In this document: positions 26,816-34,846 of the stretch, piece after piece
How positions within the stretch are numbered: the stretch's first letter is position 1
How the letters are laid out: every line of letters starts with the position of its first letter
Source: Paenibacillus sp.
GTDB lineage: Bacteria; Bacillota; Bacilli; Paenibacillales; YIM-B00363
Assembly (NCBI RefSeq): GCF_035645195.1
Contig: NZ_DASQNA010000037.1
Location: forward strand, 62,001 to 126,000
DNA length: 64,000 nucleotides
Reading direction: 5' to 3'
Made by a program: the position numbers and the translations under genes
The notes under the pieces: model-generated
Told to the model about the DNA's origin: nothing
Database searches by the model: none
What the model saw: the letters and a program-made list of their open reading frames with translations, nothing else

Positions 26816-29257
26816 CTAAATTTCCAACGATGATTCCCACTCGATCAGATTCGTTTCGCGGACCGGCTCCTCCGGCCGCTTCGGGATGCGGAACGTTTTG
26901 ATTTCGCAAGGCGCGAATTTCGCCTGGATTTCCCGATTCCATTTCGGCAGGCGGATGACGGCGTCGGTCGCGGCTTTCGTCGTTTCGTAGCAGCGCAAAA
27001 TCATATCGTCGTTGTCTTCGGCCTTCTTCAAGGCGCCGACGACGACGTTCGGCTTGTCGATCGACAGGAAGCTGTCCGACTGCGGCAGCTCGCCTTCATG
27101 ATACGTCTCGATGATCGCGATCGGCCGCTGATTTAGTTCGGCCGCCCGCTGCACCGTGCCGGCGTCCTCCCAATTGTTTTCGTGCGGCAGCAGCGTGTAA
27201 TGGAACGTCTGAATGCCTTGGTCGATAAAGCTGTATTGTCCGTTCGGGTCGGGCACGAGCGGATCGTGATGGGCGTAGATCGGGCTGCGCAGCACGGTCA
27301 TCGCCATTTCTTTATTATGAATGCTGTAACTGTATTTCGCGTCGTTGATCAAGCTGACGCCGTATACCGTATCTTTGCCGCGCACGATACCCGAATAATC
27401 GATCCAGCTTTGGCCGGGCTCCTCCTCGCCGTTATGCTCGCGCTCGATGTATCCGTACGGAATTTCGTAGCTTTGCCGGGTGAAGATCAGGTTGACCGGG
27501 AACACGAGCTTCAGCATTTTGAACTTTTCCCGCCAATCGACGGTCACCTTCACGTCGATTCGGTCGAGCTCCCGGTACATGGCGAACTCCTGCACGAGCT
27601 TCGAATGGCCGTACTCGCTCGTCACCCGCACGACCGACTTCACCGGCCCGTGCTCGACGCGCTTCACCGACGTCGCGACGAACGCGCCCGCGACCCGGTT
27701 GAAATGGAACACGTTATGGCTCCACGTGTCGGAAGCATCCTCGATGACGACCGGCCTCGCGGCGGCTTCCTTGAACACCTCCGTCTGCACCCGCTTATCG
27801 AACAAACTGCTGATATACCCCGTCAACGGATCGAATTCGAGGCGGAACCGATCGTTCTCGAGCAGCGTATCGTGCGCGACGATCGGTTGGACGTCCGCCT
27901 TCGGCAGCGTCGATGCCGGGTACAATTTATAGACGCGGTATCCCATCGGCGGAAGATCGGCGATAAAGCTGAGCCGGTACCGGCCGTTCGCCGTCGCGAG
28001 CGATTGCACCGCTTGGTGCGGCACGACCTTCCCGTCGTTGTCCACGAGGACGGCCGTGTCCTTCAGCCCGCCGATTTCGATTTCGACGTTGACCTTGCTG
28101 TTCCACGAATGCGGGTTGAATACGACGATCGGTTTCATGCCCTCCTCTTGCTCGATATGAATGTTCCACGAGAACGATTGGATCGCATAATTGAGCCCAC
28201 GGTCCGCGATCGCCATCGCCTCTCCGTGCATATGGCGGGCGTCCTCGTACGCCGGCTCGATGCTCGTGCCCGCCAAAATGTCGTGAAACTGGTTGAAGAG
28301 CACGTTCTTCCAAGCTTGCGCATAGTTCGAAGGATACGGCTGTCCCGTCGTCCATTCCGCCAGGATGGAAAACTTTTCCGCCGCGATGAGCCTATGCTCC
28401 GCCTCCCGGTTCCATTTCTTCACGCCCGAGTGCGCCGCGTAGCAGCCGCTCGCGTGATGCTGCAAATCGTCGTGCACGACGGGGAACGGAAGGTTTCTCG
28501 ATTCTACCTGTTGGAAAAAGCGGGTCGGCGTGCTGAATTCGAGCGTCGGCGCCTCCGGATCCTCGTTCAGCCTGCGGATGCTCTCGATGTTTTCCTTCGT
28601 CGGGCCGCCGCCGTGATTGCCGACGCCGTAGAAACACATCAATTCGTCGAACGGCTCCTTCAATTCGGCCGCGCACCGGCGAACATGCTTATCCAGCTCT
28701 TTCCCCCAGGTGCAATATTCGAACATGATGCGGAACGTCAGCACGCGCGAGCCGTCGTCCGACTCCCAATAAAACAGACGGCCCGGCAGCCCCTTCTCGT
28801 TCGGCATCGGACGCATCATGACGTAGTAATCCATACCGCTTTTCTTCAAAATTTGCGGCAGCGAGCCGGCATGGCCGAAGCTGTCCACGTTGTAGCCGAC
28901 CTTCGCGGTCACGCCGAATTTCTCTTTGAAATAACGCTGCCCGTACAGCCCCTGCCGCACGAACGATTCGCCGCCCGGGATGTTGCAATCCGGCTGAATC
29001 CACCAGCCTCCGACGATATGCCAGCGGCCTTCCCGCACGCGCTGCCGGATTTCCTCGAACATCTTCGGGTCGTTGTTCTCCACCCACTCGTACATCGCGG
29101 CCGAGCTGGACGTGAACAGGAAGTCCTCGGACTCCTTCATTCGGTCCAAGGCGGATCGGAAGGTGGCTTTCGCCTCTTGGAAGCCTTCCTGCCACTGCCA
29201 CAGCCATACCGGGTCCAAATGCGCGTTGCCGATCATGTGAAGCTTCTTACGTTTCAT
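26816..29257 (-). CDS. GH38 alpha-mannosidase, short form
   Basis: 813 residues without the long N-terminal extension: the catalytic domain starts at once with HMIGNAHLDPVWLWQWQEGF. Predicted zinc ligands are H13 and D15; D125 in YNVDSFGHAGSLPQIL is the nucleophile. The helical bundle and C-terminal beta domains follow, ending in KTFRIP. The ATG at 29257 is chosen over an upstream start because AGGAGG precedes it by ten bases. The short form is closer in architecture to MngB-type and other bacterial GH38 proteins, so it may prefer small mannosides (for example mannosylglycerate-like or phosphorylated substrates) while the long form attacks glycans. Specificity is inference. Confidence 0.92.
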   Translation of the reverse strand: MKRKKLHMIGNAHLDPVWLWQWQEGFQEAKATFRSALDRMKESEDFLFTSSSAAMYEWVENNDPKMFEEIRQRVREGRWHIVGGWWIQPDCNIPGGESFVRQGLYGQRYFKEKFGVTAKVGYNVDSFGHAGSLPQILKKSGMDYYVMMRPMPNEKGLPGRLFYWESDDGSRVLTFRIMFEYCTWGKELDKHVRRCAAELKEPFDELMCFYGVGNHGGGPTKENIESIRRLNEDPEAPTLEFSTPTRFFQQVESRNLPFPVVHDDLQHHASGCYAAHSGVKKWNREAEHRLIAAEKFSILAEWTTGQPYPSNYAQAWKNVLFNQFHDILAGTSIEPAYEDARHMHGEAMAIADRGLNYAIQSFSWNIHIEQEEGMKPIVVFNPHSWNSKVNVEIEIGGLKDTAVLVDNDGKVVPHQAVQSLATANGRYRLSFIADLPPMGYRVYKLYPASTLPKADVQPIVAHDTLLENDRFRLEFDPLTGYISSLFDKRVQTEVFKEAAARPVVIEDASDTWSHNVFHFNRVAGAFVATSVKRVEHGPVKSVVRVTSEYGHSKLVQEFAMYRELDRIDVKVTVDWREKFKMLKLVFPVNLIFTRQSYEIPYGYIEREHNGEEEPGQSWIDYSGIVRGKDTVYGVSLINDAKYSYSIHNKEMAMTVLRSPIYAHHDPLVPDPNGQYSFIDQGIQTFHYTLLPHENNWEDAGTVQRAAELNQRPIAIIETYHEGELPQSDSFLSIDKPNVVVGALKKAEDNDDMILRCYETTKAATDAVIRLPKWNREIQAKFAPCEIKTFRIPKRPEEPVRETNLIEWESSLEI

Positions 29258-29276
29258 CGCGATTGCGCCTCCTGAT

Positions 29277-31100
29277 TTAGACGTGTCCGTCATTCCGAAT
29301 GTCCGCATGCACGTTGACTAACGCTTCGGCCAATTGGCCAAGCCTCTTGCCGCCCACGGTGACGTCGGCGGCGATGCGCCGGCGGCGCGCCGTCAGCCCC
29401 TCCGGCGTCCGAAACGCGAACGCGAGCGCCGCCGTTTGGCGAGGCTCCAGCCGGATGCGACGCGCGGGCGGCGCCGTCCAGCCCTCCGGCAGAACGAGCG
29501 TCACGGTCGCCTCCGCCGCCGTCGGGAACGGGTTCCGGACTTCCACCCGCGCTTCGGCGGCGTCCCCCGCGGCGAGGTCGAATTCGTACGGGCTGATGAC
29601 GCAGCCGAAGCCGTCCGCGCCGAAATCCGCGTCCTCGAGCGGCAGCAGCTCGGCATGCAGCCGCGCGAGCGCGGCCCCTCGTTCGTCCAAGGCGTCGTAA
29701 TATCCCGGCTCCACCCACAGCGGCTCCCAATGCCCCGTCAAAATGACGTCGGGTCGAAGCCGCCGGTACAGCTCCGCGCTGCGGACGTAGTCATCTATTT
29801 GAAAGCCGTTCTGGTATACGTAGTTATATTGCAATCCGTCATTCCCTTGATATTGGTCGCCGGTTACGAGCACCCTCTTGCCGTCCGCCTCGAACGAAAT
29901 CGCCGCGGCGTACCGCGTATGCCCCGGCAGCGCGTGCAGCTCGATTTCGTACTCCTCCCAGCGGAACGGCGCGTCGAGCGCGATTTTCCGATCGACGGGG
30001 ATCGGGTCGTACCATAAGCACGGCAGATCGTACGCTTCGGGACGCTCCAGCACGTCCGCGAAATGCTCCGCCGCCCACACCTCCGCCCCTTCGGCTTGCC
30101 GCAGCGCATTGCAGCCGGCCACGTGGTCGTCATGGTAATGAGTGAGCAGTACCGCCTCGATCCGCGCGACGCCGAACTGCCGCTTCAGGCGAGGGATCGA
30201 ATACAGCCACGGTCGGCGCGACGCGCGGTCCGTCGGCTCGACGATCCCCGTCGCGAAGTCGTACCCGAAATCGAGCAGCAGCGCTTTGCCGGATGCCGAC
30301 AACAAGACGTAATAATTCGCGAAGGCCGCCCGGCTCCTCAGCAGATGCTCCGTCACCCGTTCGTACGGACGATCGCGCAGCTCGAACAGCCTTGCGTTAT
30401 GCCCGCGGTAACGAAGCAGCTGCCGCAGCCGCTCGACCAGCGGGTCGATCGCTTCCGCCGGCCGCTCCATCGGCTCGCCGTGGGACGGGAGCAGCGCGTC
30501 GGGGCGCCGCTCCTTCACATCCAGCAGCGAAGCGATGGAGGCCGGCACGCCCTCCGCCCCGTTATAGGTCCATTGCGTTGCCGCCATCGACCACACTTTC
30601 CCCGGTCCGTAGATCAAATCGCCGCAGAACGCGTACGTTCTCCCTTGCAGCTCCGTCATGAGCGTAATCGACCCTGTCGTATGGCCCGGCGTCGGCACGA
30701 CGAGAAACCGAAGCGACCCGCAGGTCCACTCGGCGTAGTCGACGAGCGTGCCGGCGATGCGCACGGGCTCAAGCAGCGAGAAGCGGTCCTGCCGGACGAA
30801 ATAATTGTTGCGCACGACCCGCCCCTGCCAATGCGCGTCGACGCGGGCGAACAGATCCTGCTCCGCGTGCGGCACCCAAATCGGGATGCCGCGTTGTTCC
30901 GCCTTCGGCAGCCCTTGCCCTTGGTCGCGGTGATGGTGCGTCATCAGAATCGCCGCGACGCGCTCGACGCCGATCGACGGCAGTTCGTCCAATACGCCGC
31001 CGTCGCCGAAGTCGACGAGCACGGCGTCGGGACCGTCTTTCACGACGTAGACGTTGCAGGTATCCCGGTACATATACAAGTTCTCCGCAAGCTGCTTCAA
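29277..31100 (-). CDS. tandem metallo-beta-lactamase-fold protein with C-terminal beta domain
   Basis: 607 residues with two consecutive MBL domains. Domain 1 (1-235): THHHRDQ (H55, H57, D59, with Q60 where a ligand His is normal), PTPGHTTGS (H140), FCGD (D161), SHGEP (H207). Domain 2 (about 255-480): THYHDDH (H321, H323, D325, H326), LPGHTRY (H394), VTGD (D415), TGHWEP (H457). A beta-rich C-terminal domain (about 500-600) resembles an Ig or sugar-binding module. The start is TTG at 31100, supported by AGGAGGAG six bases upstream. No signal peptide. It sits between a racemase-family protein and a mannosidase in the glycan operon; the reaction is unknown, possibly hydrolysis of a sugar lactone or ester. 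Confidence 0.85.
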   Translation of the reverse strand: MKQLAENLYMYRDTCNVYVVKDGPDAVLVDFGDGGVLDELPSIGVERVAAILMTHHHRDQGQGLPKAEQRGIPIWVPHAEQDLFARVDAHWQGRVVRNNYFVRQDRFSLLEPVRIAGTLVDYAEWTCGSLRFLVVPTPGHTTGSITLMTELQGRTYAFCGDLIYGPGKVWSMAATQWTYNGAEGVPASIASLLDVKERRPDALLPSHGEPMERPAEAIDPLVERLRQLLRYRGHNARLFELRDRPYERVTEHLLRSRAAFANYYVLLSASGKALLLDFGYDFATGIVEPTDRASRRPWLYSIPRLKRQFGVARIEAVLLTHYHDDHVAGCNALRQAEGAEVWAAEHFADVLERPEAYDLPCLWYDPIPVDRKIALDAPFRWEEYEIELHALPGHTRYAAAISFEADGKRVLVTGDQYQGNDGLQYNYVYQNGFQIDDYVRSAELYRRLRPDVILTGHWEPLWVEPGYYDALDERGAALARLHAELLPLEDADFGADGFGCVISPYEFDLAAGDAAEARVEVRNPFPTAAEATVTLVLPEGWTAPPARRIRLEPRQTAALAFAFRTPEGLTARRRRIAADVTVGGKRLGQLAEALVNVHADIRNDGHV

Positions 31101-31149
31101 TCGCTTCTCCTCCTTAGCGAGCGATCCGCATCCGCCGCGCGCGCCTCGT

Positions 31150-31845
31150 TCAGCGGCGTTCGCCCCGTCCCCCGGCGTTCGGCGCCGCGCGTTCGAGCGT
31201 TTCCTTCACCCGCTGCATGCCGAGCCTCGGGCTCGCGAGGAAGCGGTCCCGGACCCCCTCCGGAAGGCGGGGAAGCACGCGCGCCATGGACGCCTGCGCA
31301 AGCACGACCGTATCGGCGCCGCCGATCAGCCGCTCGAGCGCCTCGGCCAGCGCCGCGTCGTGGCCTTCTTTATCCCCCGCGATGAGCCGGCGGTACGCTT
31401 CGTCCACGAGCAGCGGCCGGAATTCCACATCATTCCCGGCTTCGTCGGCTTTCCGGCGCAGCAGCGCGAGGGTCGGCCGGAGCGTCGTGTCGAGCGTCGC
31501 CGCCACCCCGATGCGGCCCCCCGCGCGCACCGCCGCCTCCGCCATCGCCTCGTCGATTCGGACGACGGGCACGTCGACGCGCGCCTGCATCGCCGATGCG
31601 ATTTCGCCGACCGACGAGCAGGCGCTCAAGATGCAGTCCGCCCCTCGCCGTTCCGCGAATGTCGCGTAGGCGCACAACCGCTCTTTCACGGCTTCCGGAT
31701 CGCCGCCGTTCCCGGCGAGCTCGGGAAGAATCGAGTCGTCGACGAAATTGATGATCTCGCAGTTCGGAATCATGCTCAGAGCCAGCTCCTTCAGCGGCTC
31801 AACCGTGACGACCGTCGTATGGATAATGGCCAGCGTGCGGTTCAT
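31150..31845 (-). CDS. aspartate/glutamate racemase-family protein
   Basis: 231-residue protein of the Asp/Glu/hydantoin racemase superfamily: RTLAIIHTTVVTVEPL at the N-terminus, DCILSACSSVGEIA with C76, and a second half containing ADTVVLAQASMARVLP. The second catalytic cysteine expected after VVLA is replaced by Gln-Ala-Ser, so a standard two-cysteine racemase mechanism looks impaired; it may be a decarboxylase- or isomerase-like relative. AGGAGGGG lies eight bases before the ATG at 31845. First gene after the palindrome-bearing promoter, co-directed with the tandem-MBL and mannosidase genes. Confidence 0.8.
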   Translation of the reverse strand: MNRTLAIIHTTVVTVEPLKELALSMIPNCEIINFVDDSILPELAGNGGDPEAVKERLCAYATFAERRGADCILSACSSVGEIASAMQARVDVPVVRIDEAMAEAAVRAGGRIGVAATLDTTLRPTLALLRRKADEAGNDVEFRPLLVDEAYRRLIAGDKEGHDAALAEALERLIGGADTVVLAQASMARVLPRLPEGVRDRFLASPRLGMQRVKETLERAAPNAGGRGERR

Positions 31846-31944
31846 CGCCGCATCCCCTCCTATCGGCATCATTTCCGACGCCCGCGCAATCGAATCGGTC
31901 ACGGCGGAATGACGATTTGGTTGGATTTATGAATGGTGTTAACT

Positions 31945-31974
31945 TATTCTCGAGAATATCCCACATCGTGTCAA
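31945..31974 (-). promoter_or_regulatory. sigma-A promoter with 14-bp palindromic operator over the -10
   Basis: On the minus strand a consensus -35 TTGACA (31969-31974), 17-base spacer, and -10 GAGAAT (31946-31951). The perfect 14-bp palindrome TATTCTCGAGAATA (31945-31958) covers the -10. This is a classic arrangement for repression, probably by the locus DeoR protein, of the racemase-to-glycosidase genes. Confidence 0.7.
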
Positions 31975-32018
31975 TGAAAAAGTAACGATCACCTTGCGAA
32001 ACGCTCGGCATCCCACAA

Positions 32019-32942
32019 TTACGATTCGGTGCCCTCGTTCGCGCGGCCGGCGCTGCCCAGGAAATGGCGGATTTTGTCCGCGACCGCCGCTCGGACGGCA
32101 TTCCGGCCGCGTTCGAGCTGCTCCGAAGGGAGCGCCTTGCATTCCGCGTTCGTCATGCGCTGCTCCCGTCCCAATGCCGCAAGCAGCGCCAGCTCCAGAT
32201 CGGTGGCGATGTTCACCTTGCTGATGCCGCCTCCCGGCAGATGGATCGCGCTCGCCATCATGTCGGCCGGCACGCCCGACCCGCCGTGCAGCACCAGATG
32301 AACCGGCGTTAAGCGGCGAATCGCCGCAAGCCGGTCCAAATCGATTTTCGGCTGGCGAACGTTGTACACCCCGTGCGCCGTACCGCACGAAACCGCCAGC
32401 GCGTCCACTCCCGTCTCGCGCACGAAGCGCATCGCCTCCTCAGGATCCGTGTACAGCTCCTCGTCTTCGTCCGTTTCGATGAAGTCGGTCGTCCCGATCA
32501 TCCCGAGCTCCGCCTCGACCGAGACCCCTCTGGCGCGGGCGTATTCCACGACCTCTTTCGTCAAGCGGATATTTTCATCAAGGACGTGCTCCGACGCATC
32601 GATCATGACGGAGGTAAACCCTGCCTCGATCGCCTGGGCGATCGTCGCCAGCCCTTTGGTATGGTCCAGATGAAGCACCGCGGGCACGGTAATGCGCAAT
32701 TCGCGGATTTGCCGGTAAAATTCCTCCCCGAACTCCTGCGGCGCGATGCCGTAACGCGCCAATTCTTTCTCCGAAATTTGCACGATCAGGGGCGAGCTCG
32801 TTTCCTGCCCCGCTTGCAGCACCGGCTTCACGATCGGCGTATATCTCGGCGAGAACGACCCGACGGCGTAACCCCGCTTTTCGGCCGTCTCCAATGCCTT
32901 TTTCAAGGTAATGACGTTATCCGGCCTGTTTCGTACAGTCAT
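32019..32942 (-). CDS. class II fructose/tagatose-bisphosphate aldolase family protein
   Basis: Zinc aldolase of 307 residues that cleaves a ketose bisphosphate to triose phosphates. Key residues: D93 (catalytic) and H94 in LHLDHTKGLA, E145 in VEAELG, zinc ligands H190 (SCGTAHGVY) and H219 (LVLHGGSG), then KVNIATDLE binding phosphate. GatY/KbaY/FbaA types cannot be separated by eye; in this locus the substrate could be fructose-, tagatose- or a related 1,6-bisphosphate. It lies 28 bases after the second permease gene, so it belongs to the ABC-transporter transcript and would feed products of glycan breakdown into glycolysis. Confidence 0.9.
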   Translation of the reverse strand: MTVRNRPDNVITLKKALETAEKRGYAVGSFSPRYTPIVKPVLQAGQETSSPLIVQISEKELARYGIAPQEFGEEFYRQIRELRITVPAVLHLDHTKGLATIAQAIEAGFTSVMIDASEHVLDENIRLTKEVVEYARARGVSVEAELGMIGTTDFIETDEDEELYTDPEEAMRFVRETGVDALAVSCGTAHGVYNVRQPKIDLDRLAAIRRLTPVHLVLHGGSGVPADMMASAIHLPGGGISKVNIATDLELALLAALGREQRMTNAECKALPSEQLERGRNAVRAAVADKIRHFLGSAGRANEGTES

Positions 32943-32970
32943 AGATATCTCTCCTCTATTCTCTGGGCGC

Positions 32971-33843
32971 CTATCCCTTAGTCCCCGACGTCAAATTCAT
33001 GCCTTCGATGAAATACTTCTGGAAGAAAAAGAACAGCGATACGACCGGGATCAGCACGAGAATCGACGCGGCCATCAAATAATGCCACTGCGTTTGCACC
33101 GTTCCTTTGAACGTGGCGAGCCCCAACTGAATCGTATATTTCGATTCTTCGTTCAAATACAAGAGCGGGCCGAGCACATCGTTCCAAGAGCCGTTGAAGG
33201 AAAAAATCGCCGTCGTCGCGAGCACCGGCTTCGTCAGCGGCAGCATGAGACGCGACCAAATGTAGAAGTGGCTCGCGCCGTCGATTTTCGCCGCTTCGAG
33301 CAGCTCGTTCGGGATGCCGAGCAGAAACTGGCGATTCAGAAAGATGAAGAACGCCCCCGCCGTAAACGGCGGAATGATGAGCGGCAGGTAGGTGTTCAGC
33401 CAGCCCAGCTTCGCGAACAAAATATACTGCGGAACCAAAGTGACGAAGCCGGGAAGCATCATCGTCCCGAGGACGATCGCGAACAACACGTTCCTCCCGC
33501 GGAAATGCATCTTGGCGAAGCCGTAGGCGACAAGCGAGTTGGACAGGACGCTCCCGACGACGACGAACGCCGAAACGAAGAGCGAGTTCAAGGCGAATCT
33601 CGTGAACGGCGCCGTAGTCCACGCTTTCGCGTAATTCTCGAAATGAAACTGCGTCGGCCACCAGGTCGGAGGATACTGCATGATTTCCTGCATCGATTTC
33701 ACCGAGGTGGCGAACATCCACCACAGCGGGGAAAGGAACAGGAGACTTCCCGCAAGCAGCAGCAGCGTCACGACGACCTGGTTGATCCGCATTTTCGCCC
33801 TGCGGCTTTGATAGTAGCTGAATCTCTTCGTCGTTGCGGCCAT
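32971..33843 (-). CDS. ABC sugar permease, MalG/MsmG type
   Basis: Inner-membrane permease of 290 residues with six predicted helices and the ATPase-coupling EAA loop EAAKIDGASHFYIWSRLMLP. N-terminus MAATTKRFSYYQSRRAKMR is cytoplasmic. Start ATG shares one base with the stop of the partner permease (TAATG), so the two are co-translated. It forms the channel with the neighbouring permease. No ATPase gene is present in the locus, so a shared MsmX-type ATPase encoded elsewhere is expected. Confidence 0.93.
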   Translation of the reverse strand: MAATTKRFSYYQSRRAKMRINQVVVTLLLLAGSLLFLSPLWWMFATSVKSMQEIMQYPPTWWPTQFHFENYAKAWTTAPFTRFALNSLFVSAFVVVGSVLSNSLVAYGFAKMHFRGRNVLFAIVLGTMMLPGFVTLVPQYILFAKLGWLNTYLPLIIPPFTAGAFFIFLNRQFLLGIPNELLEAAKIDGASHFYIWSRLMLPLTKPVLATTAIFSFNGSWNDVLGPLLYLNEESKYTIQLGLATFKGTVQTQWHYLMAASILVLIPVVSLFFFFQKYFIEGMNLTSGTKG

Positions 33844-34778
33844 TACCGATGCTCCCCTCCTTCGTAATGCACCCAATGCTTCGACAGCTTCAAATTCACC
33901 AGCGTAATCGTCATGACGATCGCGAGCAGCACCCACGCCATGGAGGAAGCGTACCCCATGTCGAACACCTCGAACGCTTGATTCCACATATGCAGGTTAT
34001 AGAATACAAGCGAGTTTTGGGGCCCGCCGTCGCCGGATTCGGACATAATGTACGCCTCTTGGAATACCTGGAAGCCGCCGATCGTGCTCGTCACGAGGTC
34101 GAAGAAAATAATCGGCGTTATCATGGGCAGCGTAATGTTCCGGAACCGCTGGAACGCGTTCGCGCCATCGATCTCCGCGGCTTCGTACAGATGAGACGGC
34201 ACGTTCTGCAGCGTCGCCAAATAAAGCAGCATGCCGCCGCCGAGCGACCAGAGCTTCATGAGGACCAAGGACGGCTTCGTCCATTGCGGATCGTACAGCC
34301 AAGCCGGTCCGACGATGCCGAACCAACCCAAGATCGTATTGATCAAACCGGTCGACGGGCTCAGCAGCTGCATCCACAAGAGGTACACGGCTACGCCCGA
34401 CAAGACGGCCGGCAAGTAAAAGATCGTTCGGTACAGCCGCATCCCGGACACGCCTTGATTCAGCAGAACGCCCAGCAGGACGGCGCCGATCGTCGTGAGC
34501 GGCACCATGAACACCACGTAGTACACCGTGTTGTACAAAGAAATCCAGAAGATTCGGTCGTGCTTCGCCATCTCGACGTAGTTGGCGAATCCGATGAAAT
34601 CGAATTTGGAGGTGATGTTGTAGTTCGTAAAGCTGGCGTATAACGAGAACAGCATCGGACCCGCGGTGAAAATCAAAAACCCGAGCAGCCACGGGGAAAT
34701 GAATAAATACCCTTGCAGCTCCTCTTTCCGCCGGTTCCGGCTCCAGCCTCCGCCCGGTCGCTTCGTCCGATCGGCCAT
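33843..34778 (-). CDS. ABC sugar permease, MalF/MsmF type
   Basis: Partner permease, 311 residues, with six helices starting at LFISPWLLGFLIFTAGPML and the EAA loop EAAEIDGANAFQRFRNITLP. The ATG at 34778 is chosen because AAAGGAG lies nine bases upstream; the TTG at 34787 would directly abut that site. It is preceded by an intercistronic terminator-like hairpin (34802-34837), which should keep permease expression below that of the binding protein. Confidence 0.93.
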   Translation of the reverse strand: MADRTKRPGGGWSRNRRKEELQGYLFISPWLLGFLIFTAGPMLFSLYASFTNYNITSKFDFIGFANYVEMAKHDRIFWISLYNTVYYVVFMVPLTTIGAVLLGVLLNQGVSGMRLYRTIFYLPAVLSGVAVYLLWMQLLSPSTGLINTILGWFGIVGPAWLYDPQWTKPSLVLMKLWSLGGGMLLYLATLQNVPSHLYEAAEIDGANAFQRFRNITLPMITPIIFFDLVTSTIGGFQVFQEAYIMSESGDGGPQNSLVFYNLHMWNQAFEVFDMGYASSMAWVLLAIVMTITLVNLKLSKHWVHYEGGEHR

Positions 34779-34801
34779 GGTCGTCAACTCCTTTGATCGA
34801 A

Positions 34802-34837
34802 AAAGGAGCGGCCGATGAAGAAAAACGCCGCTCCTTT
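34802..34837 (-). terminator. intercistronic terminator between binding protein and permeases
   Basis: Perfect 11-bp stem (AAAGGAGCGGC / GCCGCTCCTTT) with a 14-base loop, then TTTCGATC on the minus strand. It lies 10 bases past the binding-protein stop. Partial termination here would explain high binding-protein and low permease output, a known pattern in sugar ABC operons. Confidence 0.75.
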
Positions 34838-34846
34838 CTTCGGATG

